Positions 52,527 to 60,821 are shown, counted from the stretch's first letter. The stretch: DNA of 64,000 nt from Aliamphritea hakodatensis (GCF_024347195.1 NZ_AP025281.1:3658001-3722000); one strand, 5' to 3'. Numbers and translations are program-made. The notes: a model not told the origin generated them from the sequence alone.

Positions 52527-53219
52527 TCAGTGTTTAGAAAAATACTTCAGATGCTGGGTAATCGCCGCCACAGCAGCAGCCTGATCTCTTCGGCACACAG
52601 CATCCGCGATGGCTTCGTGCTGTTTCTGTACTGCCACATAAGTTTGCTTGTCCGAGACAGAAAAATGCCAGAGTAAGGTCGACCGCTGGTGCAGATTGCC
52701 CACCAGGTCAACAAAGAAATCGTTACCGGTCATCTGCGCCAGAGAGGTATGAAAATCCCGGTCCAGACGAATAAGCCCCTGCTGATCATTATTTTCAATC
52801 AGGGCATAAGCCTGCTGTAAAATTTCCTGCAGTGCCTGACACTGCTCTTCAGTCGCACGTTCAGCCGCACAGGCGACCATGGCCACTTCCAAGGGTAACC
52901 GTGCTTCAATCAAGTTCTCAATATCTTTAGGCGTCAGCGCTTTAACTACAACGCCTTTACGGGGAATGATATCCACCAGCCCATCATATTTGAGACGCTG
53001 CAACGCATGATGTACCGGCGCCCGGGTATACCCAAGCTGGCTGCAAAGTTCCAGTTCATTCAGATACGCACCCGGCGCGAATTCCATTGAAAGGATCTTC
53101 CATTTAATATTTTCATAAACCTGATCGGTTAAAGACACTTTGTTCTTTGCAGCAGCCAAAATCAGCACCTGAGTAATTAAAAAACGAGGCATTATCCCCC
53201 AGGCCATTGCATAAGTCAC
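52527..53219 (-). CDS. GntR-family regulator (FadR/FCD type)
   Basis: This 230-residue protein has an N-terminal GntR winged helix (YENIKWKILSMEFAPGAYLNE, LCSQLGYTRAPVHHALQRL, IIPRKGVVV; about residues 35-95) and an FCD effector domain (about 105-225; EARLPLEVAMVACAAE and DRDFHTSLAQMTGN with metal-type His and Asp residues). It follows GST with a 26-bp gap, so PDT-GST-GntR form one unit. It is the best candidate master regulator of the catabolic locus. The exact start is uncertain because several ATGs precede the domain. Confidence 0.9.
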   Translation of the reverse strand: MTYAMAWGIMPRFLITQVLILAAAKNKVSLTDQVYENIKWKILSMEFAPGAYLNELELCSQLGYTRAPVHHALQRLKYDGLVDIIPRKGVVVKALTPKDIENLIEARLPLEVAMVACAAERATEEQCQALQEILQQAYALIENNDQQGLIRLDRDFHTSLAQMTGNDFFVDLVGNLHQRSTLLWHFSVSDKQTYVAVQKQHEAIADAVCRRDQAAAVAAITQHLKYFSKH

Positions 53220-53245
53220 TCAACGGTCCTGAGCCCTTCCGGTGT

Positions 53246-53857
53246 TCAGCCGGCAGTTTCAGCGGCAACCGCAGCAGAAAAACTTTGGCGGTTAGCATGA
53301 GACTCCATAAAGCGACAGATATTCTGCCAGGGCGTAATGGATATATCATGATGCCGGGTCCAGCTGATAATCACATACGCATAGATATCGGCAACCGTTA
53401 GCTTTTCACCGTGTAAGAACACTGTATCATCAGCCAGAACAGCATCAATATAATCAAGCCGGCGTTTCAGCTTATCCAAGGCACTGCTGCGTTCCTGCCA
53501 GGTCATGTCCGGCTGGTACCAAAATGGCGAGAACGCTTTATGTAATTCAGAAGATAAAAAGTTCAGCATGGCCTGCTGCTGGTAACGCTCCCAGCTACCG
53601 TTCTCGGCAATCAGCTCAGCCTGCGGATATGCATCTGCCAGATACTGCAAAATAGCCGGCACTTCTGTCAGCACACCATGATCTTCAGCGACAAGCGCTG
53701 GCACATAACCGTTAGGATTAATATCCAGATAATTTTCACCTTCGCCGGTTAGCTTTGATCCCGGATCAACATCTGCAACCTGATAATCAACGCCCAGTTC
53801 ATTAAGGGTAATTCTGACTGCCTGTGAACAGGCACCGTTAATTGCATAAAGCTTCAT
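53246..53857 (-). CDS. Glutathione S-transferase (beta-class-like)
   Basis: ATG 53857 (MKLYAINGACSQ) is preferred over an upstream ATG, giving 203 residues. The N-terminal thioredoxin-like half has NGACS with the beta-class Cys near residue 9-10, NPNGYVPALV and the Ser-like ILQYLADAYP binding patch. A C-terminal helical domain follows. It may be an isomerase or detoxifying enzyme acting on a pathway intermediate with glutathione. It starts 15 bp after the upstream gene stops. Confidence 0.9.
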   Translation of the reverse strand: MKLYAINGACSQAVRITLNELGVDYQVADVDPGSKLTGEGENYLDINPNGYVPALVAEDHGVLTEVPAILQYLADAYPQAELIAENGSWERYQQQAMLNFLSSELHKAFSPFWYQPDMTWQERSSALDKLKRRLDYIDAVLADDTVFLHGEKLTVADIYAYVIISWTRHHDISITPWQNICRFMESHANRQSFSAAVAAETAG

Positions 53858-53872
53858 AATTACTGCTACCAA

Positions 53873-54700
53873 TTAATAGATTTTCCGATAGGAGCCCAAC
53901 AGTTTCACTGTCGAGATTTTGCGCATTTCGGCCAACGCCTCCTGCACCTTAAGATCAGCAAGAGAGCCAATAAAATCGATAAAAATATAATACTTACCAA
54001 ACATCTTACGGGTGGGTCTGGAAACAATACTGGTCAGATTAATGCCCCGCTTTGCCATCGGTTTCAGCACCTCGCACAACAGCCCGGCGTAATCATTATG
54101 ATCAAGAATAATAATGCTGGTCTTCTCAGCAGCATGGCTTACCTGGGGGTATTGATCAGCGTTACCCAGCACCAGAAAACGGGTTTGGTTGTCACTGAAA
54201 TCCCCCACATCTTCAATCACCGTCGGATAATCAGCAGGATCAAAACTCCCCGCCGGTACAATCGCCCCGCAGCCATGGCTGTTATCCCGCAACATTTCCA
54301 GTGAGTAAATATTACTGTCAGTATTGATGACATTAATCTCACCCAGCGATGCAATGAAATCCACACACTGCCCTTTAGCCACAAACTGTGCATACAGCTG
54401 GTTTATCGCAGCCAGATCTTTCTCTTTACTGATGAAAGAAAATTTTACGCTCTGGTAAATTTCCCCAAGAATGATCAGCGGTGCTGCAACCAGATGATCC
54501 AGCACAATCGACACATAGCCCTCTGAAAAATTTTCCACCGGAATTACCCCCAGATCGCACTCTTCACCGATTGCACACAGTGCGCTCTTGATCGACCGGA
54601 AATACACCGGCTCCGACCGTTCATCCGCGCGCTGCATATAGTTCATCGTGGCAGCATCTGAAAAAGTACCCCGGGGCCCCAGGGTGGAAATTTTGTTCAT
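53873..54700 (-). CDS. Prephenate dehydratase-like protein with altered ACT domain
   Basis: ATG 54700 with GGAGAGA upstream gives 275 residues. The PDT domain is recognisable: STLGPRGTFSDAA, VIPVENFSEGYVS (usually PIENSxEG), and NQTRFLVLG with the catalytic Thr-Arg-Phe. The C-terminal ACT domain reads LTSIVSRPTRK, where typical enzymes have LxxIESRP; the Phe-binding Glu is replaced by Val. Such stand-alone proteins make phenylpyruvate from prephenate in Phe synthesis, but the company of GST, RidA, cupin and GntR suggests a diverged, catabolic or regulatory use. It is divergent from ridA. Confidence 0.82.
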   Translation of the reverse strand: MNKISTLGPRGTFSDAATMNYMQRADERSEPVYFRSIKSALCAIGEECDLGVIPVENFSEGYVSIVLDHLVAAPLIILGEIYQSVKFSFISKEKDLAAINQLYAQFVAKGQCVDFIASLGEINVINTDSNIYSLEMLRDNSHGCGAIVPAGSFDPADYPTVIEDVGDFSDNQTRFLVLGNADQYPQVSHAAEKTSIIILDHNDYAGLLCEVLKPMAKRGINLTSIVSRPTRKMFGKYYIFIDFIGSLADLKVQEALAEMRKISTVKLLGSYRKIY

Positions 54701-54782
54701 TTCTGTCTCTCCGGCCAGCATCAATTCTGTAACTGTAGTTCATCCAACTATCCAGTTGTGCCCGCCTAAATTTCATATCACT

Positions 54783-54792
54783 TGATATATCA
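54783..54792. promoter_or_regulatory. Palindrome TGATATATCA in the divergent promoter region
   Basis: Identical to the palindrome upstream of MarR. It is flanked by two CATATCA direct repeats (54774-54780 and 54798-54804) whose starts are 24 bp apart. It lies 83 bp from the prephenate-dehydratase-like start and 86 bp from the ridA start. Candidate operator of the GntR or MarR regulator. Confidence 0.55.
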
Positions 54793-54877
54793 CAAAACAT
54801 ATCATAATATTTTTACATGATGCAAGCATCATCAGTAGAGCAAAACTCTCCGTTAACAAATCAACAGGAGCACTCAC

Positions 54878-55279
54878 GTGGCCATTACACATATCAATCC
54901 AGAAGAGATGTCAGCACCTTTCGGCGTATGGACAACAGCCGTTATGTCGGAGCCAGGTAAACACCTGTATATCTCCGGCGTCACCGCCCGCAATAAACAG
55001 GGGGAGGTTGTTGGTAAAGGCGACATGCCCGCTCAGACCCGGCAAATCTGTGAAAACCTGAAAACCGCTGTTGAAGCGGCCGGCGGCAGCCTGAAAGACA
55101 TAGTGAATGTCACCGTCTATGCCACCGACGTTACCCAATTCAAGACAACCCATGCCGTGCGCAAAGAGTACTTCCCGGAAAATCCTCCGGCGTCTGCTAT
55201 GGTTGAAGTGACCCGGCTGGTTGATCCTGAATGCCTTATTGAAATCAGCGCAGTAGCGGCGATTGGCCAGTCTGTATAA
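54878..55279 (+). CDS. ridA: RidA-family enamine/imine deaminase
   Basis: This 133-residue protein starts with GTG preceded by AGGAG. It has the RidA pattern: YISGVTARNKQGEVV, QTRQICENLKTAVEAAGGSLKDIVNVTVYATD and RKEYFPENPPASAMVEV with the Arg that holds the carboxylate of the enamine. Family members destroy reactive 2-aminoacrylate-type intermediates from PLP enzymes, or act as pathway-specific deaminases. It is followed 10 bp later by the cupin gene, so the pair is co-transcribed. Confidence 0.93.
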   Translation: MAITHINPEEMSAPFGVWTTAVMSEPGKHLYISGVTARNKQGEVVGKGDMPAQTRQICENLKTAVEAAGGSLKDIVNVTVYATDVTQFKTTHAVRKEYFPENPPASAMVEVTRLVDPECLIEISAVAAIGQSV

Positions 55280-55289
55280 GGAGCCTGAA

Positions 55290-55703
55290 ATGAGCGATAT
55301 TACTAAGAGCTTAGAAACACTGATTGTCAGCCCACCGGAAGAAAACTGGGTTTTATTAGAAAAAACCGGCGGTGTGCGGGTAAACACGCTGTATGAAAAC
55401 CCTGAGACCGGTGCCAGCATCTCCCTGCTGGACATCCCTAAGGGCGCGGGTATCCCGGTACGTCACAAACACGCTTCGAACCAGTTCATGTACTGCGTCA
55501 AAGGTACCTACGAATACCTGGAGCCGGACAGCCTGATCCTGCAGGGCAACAGTTTTTACTGGAACCCAAAGGGCTCCTATCACGGCCCGACCAGGGCGAT
55601 TGAAGACTGCCTGATGCTGGAAATATACGACGGCCCTCATTACGACGAGATTCCGTCCTACCACACAGAAGATACTGTCGGTAAGCTATCCTCGGAAAGC
55701 TAG
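55290..55703 (+). CDS. Cupin protein (ChrR/dioxygenase-like)
   Basis: ATG 55290 (MSDITKSLE) has GGAG upstream and follows ridA by 10 bp; 137 residues. Cupin motif 1 is HKHASNQFMYCVKG, with Gln in the place of the usual Glu ligand. Motif 2 is WNPKGSYHG. YEYLEPDS between them is typical of the cupin group with ChrR and dihydroxyacetophenone-dioxygenase-like enzymes. A metal-dependent C-C cleavage or isomerase step is possible. It is followed by a strong terminator, so ridA-cupin is a two-gene operon. Confidence 0.85.
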   Translation: MSDITKSLETLIVSPPEENWVLLEKTGGVRVNTLYENPETGASISLLDIPKGAGIPVRHKHASNQFMYCVKGTYEYLEPDSLILQGNSFYWNPKGSYHGPTRAIEDCLMLEIYDGPHYDEIPSYHTEDTVGKLSSES

Positions 55704-55711
55704 CAAAAAGG

Positions 55712-55741
55712 CTAACCCCATGAAATCATGGGGTTAGTTTA
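55712..55741 (+). terminator. Intrinsic terminator after the ridA-cupin operon
   Basis: Perfect 12-bp arms CTAACCCCATGA/TCATGGGGTTAG with a 2-base loop, followed by TTTACTTA. Confidence 0.88.
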
Positions 55742-55768
55742 CTTATCAGTTATATTTCGGAGCACATA

Positions 55769-56227
55769 ATGAGCATTGATAAATTTGACAAGGAAATACT
55801 CAGGAGACTGCAAAAGGACGGAAAAAAACAAAACAAAGATCTTGCCGACGAAATAGGCTTATCACAATCCCCCTGTTCCCGCCGGGTAAAGCACCTCGAA
55901 GACACCAACATCATACGAGAATACGTCGCACTGGTAGAGCCTGCGGCAGTCGGTTTCCCGATCAGCATTTACGCGAATGTCGCCCTGGATAAACAAACCA
56001 AAGAATCCGTCAAACACTTTGAAGACGCCATCATGAATTACCCGGAAGTAATGGAATGCTACCTGGTGACTGGCAAGTACGACTACATTTTAAGAATTGT
56101 GGCGCAGAGTATAGACAGCTACCAAACCTTCCTGATGGATAAGCTGACACTGATCGAAGGCGTCAAAAACATTCAGACGACCATCACCATGAAACCGGTG
56201 AAATACAGCACATCCATCCCACTCTGA
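55769..56227 (+). CDS. Lrp/AsnC-family transcriptional regulator
   Basis: This 152-residue protein has an N-terminal helix-turn-helix (DKEILRRLQKDGKKQNKDLADEIG... with SQSPCSRRVKHLED) and a C-terminal RAM/AsnC effector domain (VMECYLVTGKYDYILRIV, about 90-107). Lrp-type proteins sense amino acids and regulate adjacent amino-acid genes. Here it stands behind a terminator, between ridA-cupin and the convergent NIPSNAP gene, and may sense the locus substrate. CGGAGC precedes the ATG. Confidence 0.93.
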   Translation: MSIDKFDKEILRRLQKDGKKQNKDLADEIGLSQSPCSRRVKHLEDTNIIREYVALVEPAAVGFPISIYANVALDKQTKESVKHFEDAIMNYPEVMECYLVTGKYDYILRIVAQSIDSYQTFLMDKLTLIEGVKNIQTTITMKPVKYSTSIPL

Positions 56228-56248
56228 GCCATACAGACTTCAGGTAAT

Positions 56249-56268
56249 GGGCCGGCAATCTCCGGCCC
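56249..56268. terminator. GC-rich hairpin between convergent genes
   Basis: GGGCCGG/CCGGCCC arms with a 6-base loop lie between the Lrp stop and the NIPSNAP stop. The U-tracts are poor, but the position suits a shared end for both transcripts. Confidence 0.55.
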
Positions 56269-56281
56269 TCCATTTACAACA

Positions 56282-56608
56282 TTAATCTTTCAGTTGTGGT
56301 AACGGCGAAAATGCTGCCGGGCGCAGAATTTTGTTATCCATCTGATCCAGCAAGTGGCCAACCTTACCCAGAAATGCCTGCCACTCAGGATGAGCAAGCA
56401 AGTCTGCACGCAGTTCTTCACGCCGGGCAAAACTTTCATACGCCCACATATGAACCACTTCATTCACGCCACCGATTTCGGTGTAGTAGTAGCCCACAGG
56501 ATTTTTCAGTAAAGACTTCTGTAGCTCATAACCTTCACTGCCATAAATACGTAAGAACTCAGGCACAGCCCCAGGCTTTAAACGGTAGGTACGCTGCTCA
56601 ATAATCAT
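56282..56608 (-). CDS. NIPSNAP-family protein
   Basis: ATG 56608 with GGAGT upstream is chosen over a TTG, giving 108 residues. The dimeric alpha-beta barrel fold is visible: IIEQRTYRLKPGAVPEFLRIY, NEVVHMWAYESFARREELRADL, and a C-terminal MDNKILRP. These proteins often accompany catabolic genes for aromatic or nitrogen compounds, with no fixed activity. It follows the FAH gene by 13 bp. Confidence 0.88.
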   Translation of the reverse strand: MIIEQRTYRLKPGAVPEFLRIYGSEGYELQKSLLKNPVGYYYTEIGGVNEVVHMWAYESFARREELRADLLAHPEWQAFLGKVGHLLDQMDNKILRPAAFSPLPQLKD

Positions 56609-56620
56609 AAGCAATACTCC

Positions 56621-57481
56621 TTACAGCTGTTCTTTTCTTACCGGATTCACCAGCTCACCAATGCCACTGACAGATACGCTGACGGTATCTCCGTCCTTCA
56701 TGAACAGTTTCGGCTCGCGCTTGAAACCTACGCCACCCGGGGTCCCGGTAACAATTACATCGCCCGGCGATAAGTCCGTAAAAGCAGACACGTATTCGAT
56801 AATCCGTTCCACCGGAAACAGCATCTCACCAAGCTTAGCCTGCTGAACCACCACCCCGTTCAGCTCAGTTCTGATTTCCAGCTGCGCCAGTTCAGGCACA
56901 CACTCTACCGGCATCAGACCGGGCCCGAAGCCACCGGTAGCCGGAAAGTTTTTACCCGCAGTGTACTGATGTGTATGGAACTGCCAGTCGCGTACCGTCG
57001 CATCGTTATAGCAGCTGTAACCGGCAATATGCTCAAACGCCTGCTGCTGACTGATGCGGCGTCCGCCCTTACCGATCACCAGTGCCAACTCACCTTCAAA
57101 ATCCAGTTCATCACTCTGTTCAGGCACCAACAAAGGCTGGCCATGCCCCACCTGAGTAGAGGCAAAACGGGTAAACAGCACCGGATAATCACCGTGACTG
57201 CGGCCGGTTTCCTGCACATGCTTGCCGTAGTTAAGGCCAACACAGATCACCCGTTGAGAGTGCTCAACCGGCGGCAACAGAGTGACATCCTGCAGCTCAT
57301 GATCAATATCATTATTGGCCGCAACACTGAGGTACTCATTACGTAATGCGGCACTCAGGAACGGATGTCTATCGCTGGAATAACCGGAATGCTGATCCAC
57401 ACATACAATCCCCTCCCCCTTAGTTATGCCGATATAACGGGCACCGCGATACTCATAATTCACTAATAAATTGTTATTCAT
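56621..57481 (-). CDS. Fumarylacetoacetate-hydrolase-family enzyme
   Basis: ATG 57481 (MNNNLLVNYEYRG) is used; a longer frame begins upstream. About 286 residues. FAH-fold active-site patterns are present: VICVGLNYGKHVQETG, LDFEGELALVIGKGGR with metal-binding Glu residues, CYNDATVRDWQ and FTDLSPGDVIVTGTPGGVGF. Such enzymes hydrolyse or decarboxylate 2-keto acids and acylpyruvates, including fumarylpyruvate. It is followed 13 bp later by the NIPSNAP gene and sits beside TRAP transporter genes, so it likely degrades the imported compound or its products. Confidence 0.9.
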   Translation of the reverse strand: MNNNLLVNYEYRGARYIGITKGEGIVCVDQHSGYSSDRHPFLSAALRNEYLSVAANNDIDHELQDVTLLPPVEHSQRVICVGLNYGKHVQETGRSHGDYPVLFTRFASTQVGHGQPLLVPEQSDELDFEGELALVIGKGGRRISQQQAFEHIAGYSCYNDATVRDWQFHTHQYTAGKNFPATGGFGPGLMPVECVPELAQLEIRTELNGVVVQQAKLGEMLFPVERIIEYVSAFTDLSPGDVIVTGTPGGVGFKREPKLFMKDGDTVSVSVSGIGELVNPVRKEQL

Positions 57482-57692
57482 AATCAGCCTGTATAATTTT
57501 CTTTTGACACAAGGTGTTACAGGGCACGCGCAACACCTTCCAAACTCAGGAAGCCTAAGAAATCCGTGCATTCATCCTGATTTGAATATACCAAAACAGT
57601 GCTTTGTCCCGTTTGCGTACTGCACCTCTAAACGGCTGACTTTTAGCAGACAACCAAGATTTATCAGAAAAAACACACGCCCGATTGCAGAC

Positions 57693-57716
57693 AAAAAAAA
57701 GCCCTCTTACGAGGGC
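57693..57716 (-). terminator. Intrinsic terminator of the TRAP operon
   Basis: GCCCTC/GAGGGC arms with a 4-base loop, followed by eight T on the minus strand, 44 bp after the dctM stop. Confidence 0.9.
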
Positions 57717-57759
57717 AAAAATGCTTGGACAGCATCGAGTGAGAAGCGTTATGAATTGA

Positions 57760-59067
57760 TCATTCCAATCCCAGTAACAGCCGTGGCAGGAAGAGCGCCA
57801 AATCAGGTACGAAGGTAACCAGCAGGACAATCGGTAAATGCCCCAGCAATAAAAACTTCAGCGTCGGTGCCAGGTATTCATTTATCTGCGCCTTACCCAC
57901 AGACCCGGCCATATACAATAAGGGGGCACAGGGGGGCGTTATATTGCCAAGCCCCAGGTTTGTTCCGACAATCGCAGCAAAATGGATCGGGTGAATCCCC
58001 AGATCAGTCGCAACCGGTAAAAGAATAATCGAGGCCAAAATACTGCCGGAAACATCATCCACCAGCATCCCGATCAGAATCAGCACCAGGTTAATCAGCA
58101 ACAGGATAAAGATCTTATTATCAGACAATGACAACAGGAACGCCGACAACTGCTGAGGGACCTGTTCGAGTATCATTGCCCGGCTCATGATGAACAGGAA
58201 AAAGATCATCGTCACAATCGCACCGATACTGATCACCCCCTTCACGATGGCATCAGACGCGGTTTTAAAATTCAGCCCTTTATAGATGAAAAAGCCCACC
58301 GGCAGCGTATAAATTAACGCCACTGCTGCCGCCTCTGTTGGCGTAAACACGCCGCCATAAATGCCACCCAGCATAATAACGGGCATCATCAGCGCCCAGC
58401 TGGCCTTACGGGTGGAGCTGAACACTAACTTGCGCCGCTCAGCGGGCTCAAGTTTCACATCCGCTTTAACACCCGGCAGCCTGCGTACATAGATGAAGTT
58501 GATCACACAGTAAATCAGGGCAATCATGATGCCCGGCAGGATCGTCGATAAAAATGCCGCCGCCACAGACAAACCGCCCGCCAGGGCAAATACGATCATC
58601 GGCACGCTTGGCGGTATCAACAACGCCAGTACCGAAGAACAGCCAACCAGTGCCGTTGCGTATCCCCGGGGATACCCCTGCTGCACCATCTTCGGAATCA
58701 TAATCGACCCGATAGCAGCAATTGCAGACGCACCGGAACCGGCGATGGCCCCGAACAGCGCGCAGGTAATAATGGTTACCGCCCCCAGCGCACCCCGAAT
58801 CGAACCTACGATGGAATTAATAAAATTCACCAGCCGGTCTGATATCCCACTGGCCCCCATCAGCGCACCGGAAATAATAAACAACGGCAGCGACAATAAG
58901 GCAAAACTGCCCAGTTGCCAGAACGCATGAGGCACCAAATACCCCAGACTCTTTCCGGCCAGCAAGGCAAAACCTAATGAACCAATACCGAACACGTAGG
59001 CAACCGGCATACCCAGCAATAGAAAAACAACAATAAATAACAGTGTCAGGCTCAGTACCAGCATCAC
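57760..59067 (-). CDS. dctM: TRAP transporter large permease (DctM)
   Basis: This 435-residue protein has about twelve hydrophobic segments and the family pattern (GMPVAYVFGIGSLGFALL; DVSGSILASIILLPVATDLGIHPIHF; GNITPPCAPLLYMAGS). It is the sodium-coupled transport subunit of a TRAP system. Its start overlaps the dctQ stop by 4 bp. It is the last gene before the terminator. Confidence 0.95.
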   Translation of the reverse strand: MMLVLSLTLLFIVVFLLLGMPVAYVFGIGSLGFALLAGKSLGYLVPHAFWQLGSFALLSLPLFIISGALMGASGISDRLVNFINSIVGSIRGALGAVTIITCALFGAIAGSGASAIAAIGSIMIPKMVQQGYPRGYATALVGCSSVLALLIPPSVPMIVFALAGGLSVAAAFLSTILPGIMIALIYCVINFIYVRRLPGVKADVKLEPAERRKLVFSSTRKASWALMMPVIMLGGIYGGVFTPTEAAAVALIYTLPVGFFIYKGLNFKTASDAIVKGVISIGAIVTMIFFLFIMSRAMILEQVPQQLSAFLLSLSDNKIFILLLINLVLILIGMLVDDVSGSILASIILLPVATDLGIHPIHFAAIVGTNLGLGNITPPCAPLLYMAGSVGKAQINEYLAPTLKFLLLGHLPIVLLVTFVPDLALFLPRLLLGLE

Positions 59068-59609
59068 AGCTCCCCTAACGGTTTATCTTTAGAAGGATGC
59101 GGCGACTTATAGTCGTAATCACCCACTTTAAATCGGAAGCTGAATAACTCTCTGCTCAGATACATCGCCATCAACAGAAAACCAAATACAGCAGCAGACA
59201 CCCAAATAGCCGTTGGCCACTGCAAACTGGTGCTGGTACGGTTTATTTTCATGGTGAAGAGAAGATACTTGACGGTATAAAAAGCAAAAGCAGAGGTAAG
59301 CGCAAACGCGATCAGGTAATTCATATACTGAATGCCAGCCCTTAACTTATCGCTCATATTCAGCAGATCCGCGATCCCACCGTGCAAATGGCTACGCTCA
59401 CGGGTAACAATAATCATCGCAAAGAAGTACAGCCACAGGCCCACCAGAACACTCAACTCTTCAACTTCAGGAAAAGACGCGCTCAGGACATACCGCAGAA
59501 TAACAGCAGTAAACATCAGCGCCGCCAGCAGCAGGCTTAATACCACAACACTGTAACGAAGGAACTGCGCCAGCCTGACATCAAGTTTTTTAAGAAAAAT
59601 AACCAACAT
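59064..59609 (-). CDS. dctQ: TRAP transporter small permease (DctQ)
   Basis: This 181-residue membrane protein has four hydrophobic helices with the typical EVEELSVLVGLWLYFFAMI and RSHLHGGIADLL patterns (about residues 40-85). It pairs with the large subunit. It lies 61 bp after dctP, with a strong hairpin between, which probably lets more DctP than DctQM be made. Confidence 0.93.
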   Translation of the reverse strand: MLVIFLKKLDVRLAQFLRYSVVVLSLLLAALMFTAVILRYVLSASFPEVEELSVLVGLWLYFFAMIIVTRERSHLHGGIADLLNMSDKLRAGIQYMNYLIAFALTSAFAFYTVKYLLFTMKINRTSTSLQWPTAIWVSAAVFGFLLMAMYLSRELFSFRFKVGDYDYKSPHPSKDKPLGEL

Positions 59610-59633
59610 GATTCATACCTTTCAACTAACGGG

Positions 59634-59659
59634 GAAGTCAGGGCCAGCGCCCCGACTTC
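59634..59659 (-). other. Hairpin between dctP and dctQ
   Basis: On the minus strand GAAGTC-G-GGGC-GCTG-GCCC-T-GACTTC is a 10-bp stem with one mismatch. It lies between the dctP stop and dctQ start and lacks a U-tract. Structures in this place often stabilise the upstream mRNA or reduce downstream expression. Confidence 0.55.
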
Positions 59660-59670
59660 ACACAGGTTGG

Positions 59671-60684
59671 TTACTTCGCAGCTATTTTCTCACGTACACC
59701 GGCCACAAAGGCCGCGTCAGTTTCATTTTGCAACCAGGACCACTCTTCCTCACGCAGCAGCGCCTTGGTATTTTCCAGTTGCTCCGGTGACAACTCGACC
59801 ACATCGATGCCATAGCTTTCAATGTCTGCCAGAGTCTTGTCACTCAGGTTACGTGCTTCCTGCCAGGCCCATTCAACAGAATGATCAACCGCTCCCTGAA
59901 TGTTCGCCTGTTGCTCACTGTTCAGGTCATTCCACCAGTCCAGATTCACCAGCCAGAAACCGTGTTCAAAGACATCCTTAGTAAAGATGTAGGTCTCCAG
60001 CACATCGCGCATCTGCCAGATTTCAGACGGAGGACCAAAAGAACGGCCATCCACAGCCCCTAACTGTAACGAGGTATAAAGTTCAGAGAAGGCCATTGGA
60101 ATCGGATCAAATCCCAGCAGTTCGAACCGTTTTTGCGCCAGAGAAATAGGCGGTACGCGAATCTTCAGACCTTCACCATCCTGAGGATAATTGACAGGTA
60201 CAGCGCCTACCCCTTTACGGATTGCCACCCCTCCGAAGTCCGACGGCAAAATCGCCAGCAGCTTCATATTCAGGTCAGCATAGATATCGTTATACACATC
60301 CATCATGGCACCCTGAGGGCCATATAATGACTTAGCGGTATCCCAGTTATCTGAAATATATCCAAGAATGAAGATATTCAGCCGGGGATCAAATTCACTC
60401 GAAGCAAACGTCATCGTCATTGGAATCTCACCCTGTATTGTCTGCTCAAACAGGGAAGTCCAGTCACCAAGGGCACCACCAGGCTGGTAGTTAACAGAAA
60501 TATCATCACCGTTCAGATCGGCAAGTTTCTTGGTAAAGATCTGCGAGGTATGATCAAAAATATGCTCAGCTGGCATCGGGTGAGCCAAAATCATTTCTTC
60601 CGCATAGGTAACACCAGAAGACAGGGTTAAAGCAGCAGAAAAGCCTAAACCGACGGCCGCATTTTTTATTTTATTAGCAAGCAT
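59671..60684 (-). CDS. dctP: TRAP transporter substrate-binding protein (DctP)
   Basis: This 337-residue protein has a signal peptide (about residues 1-28, GLGFSAALTLSSGVTYA) and the TRAP binding fold: ILAHPMPAEHIFDH at the start, GLKIRVPPISLAQKRF with the conserved Arg that holds a carboxylate (about residue 175), LYTSLQLGAVDGRSFGP at about 205-220. The substrate is therefore probably a carboxylic acid. It heads dctPQM, with a possible operator upstream. TGGAG precedes the ATG. Confidence 0.95.
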   Translation of the reverse strand: MLANKIKNAAVGLGFSAALTLSSGVTYAEEMILAHPMPAEHIFDHTSQIFTKKLADLNGDDISVNYQPGGALGDWTSLFEQTIQGEIPMTMTFASSEFDPRLNIFILGYISDNWDTAKSLYGPQGAMMDVYNDIYADLNMKLLAILPSDFGGVAIRKGVGAVPVNYPQDGEGLKIRVPPISLAQKRFELLGFDPIPMAFSELYTSLQLGAVDGRSFGPPSEIWQMRDVLETYIFTKDVFEHGFWLVNLDWWNDLNSEQQANIQGAVDHSVEWAWQEARNLSDKTLADIESYGIDVVELSPEQLENTKALLREEEWSWLQNETDAAFVAGVREKIAAK

Positions 60685-60801
60685 AAATAGCTCCAGTTTT
60701 TTATTGTATCGCCAACCAAACTCATGATTGTGAGTTAGTTAAATAATCAGATAAGAAGGTAAAACCGTTCACCTGACAGGGAAAAATACTACCACCTAGT
60801 T

Positions 60802-60821
60802 ATTAGCATCGGGTTGCTAAT
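60802..60821. promoter_or_regulatory. Inverted repeat upstream of dctP, possible operator
   Basis: ATTAGCA and TGCTAAT are perfect 7-bp arms around TCGGGT, about 118-137 bp before the dctP start. It differs from the TGATATATCA palindrome elsewhere in the locus, so another regulator may act here. Confidence 0.45.

Noticed and set aside
55290..55703. DMSP lyase (DddW/DddK-type small cupin)
   Set aside because: The metal motif differs (Gln for Glu), the sequence between motifs resembles ChrR-type cupins, and no DMSP genes are adjacent.
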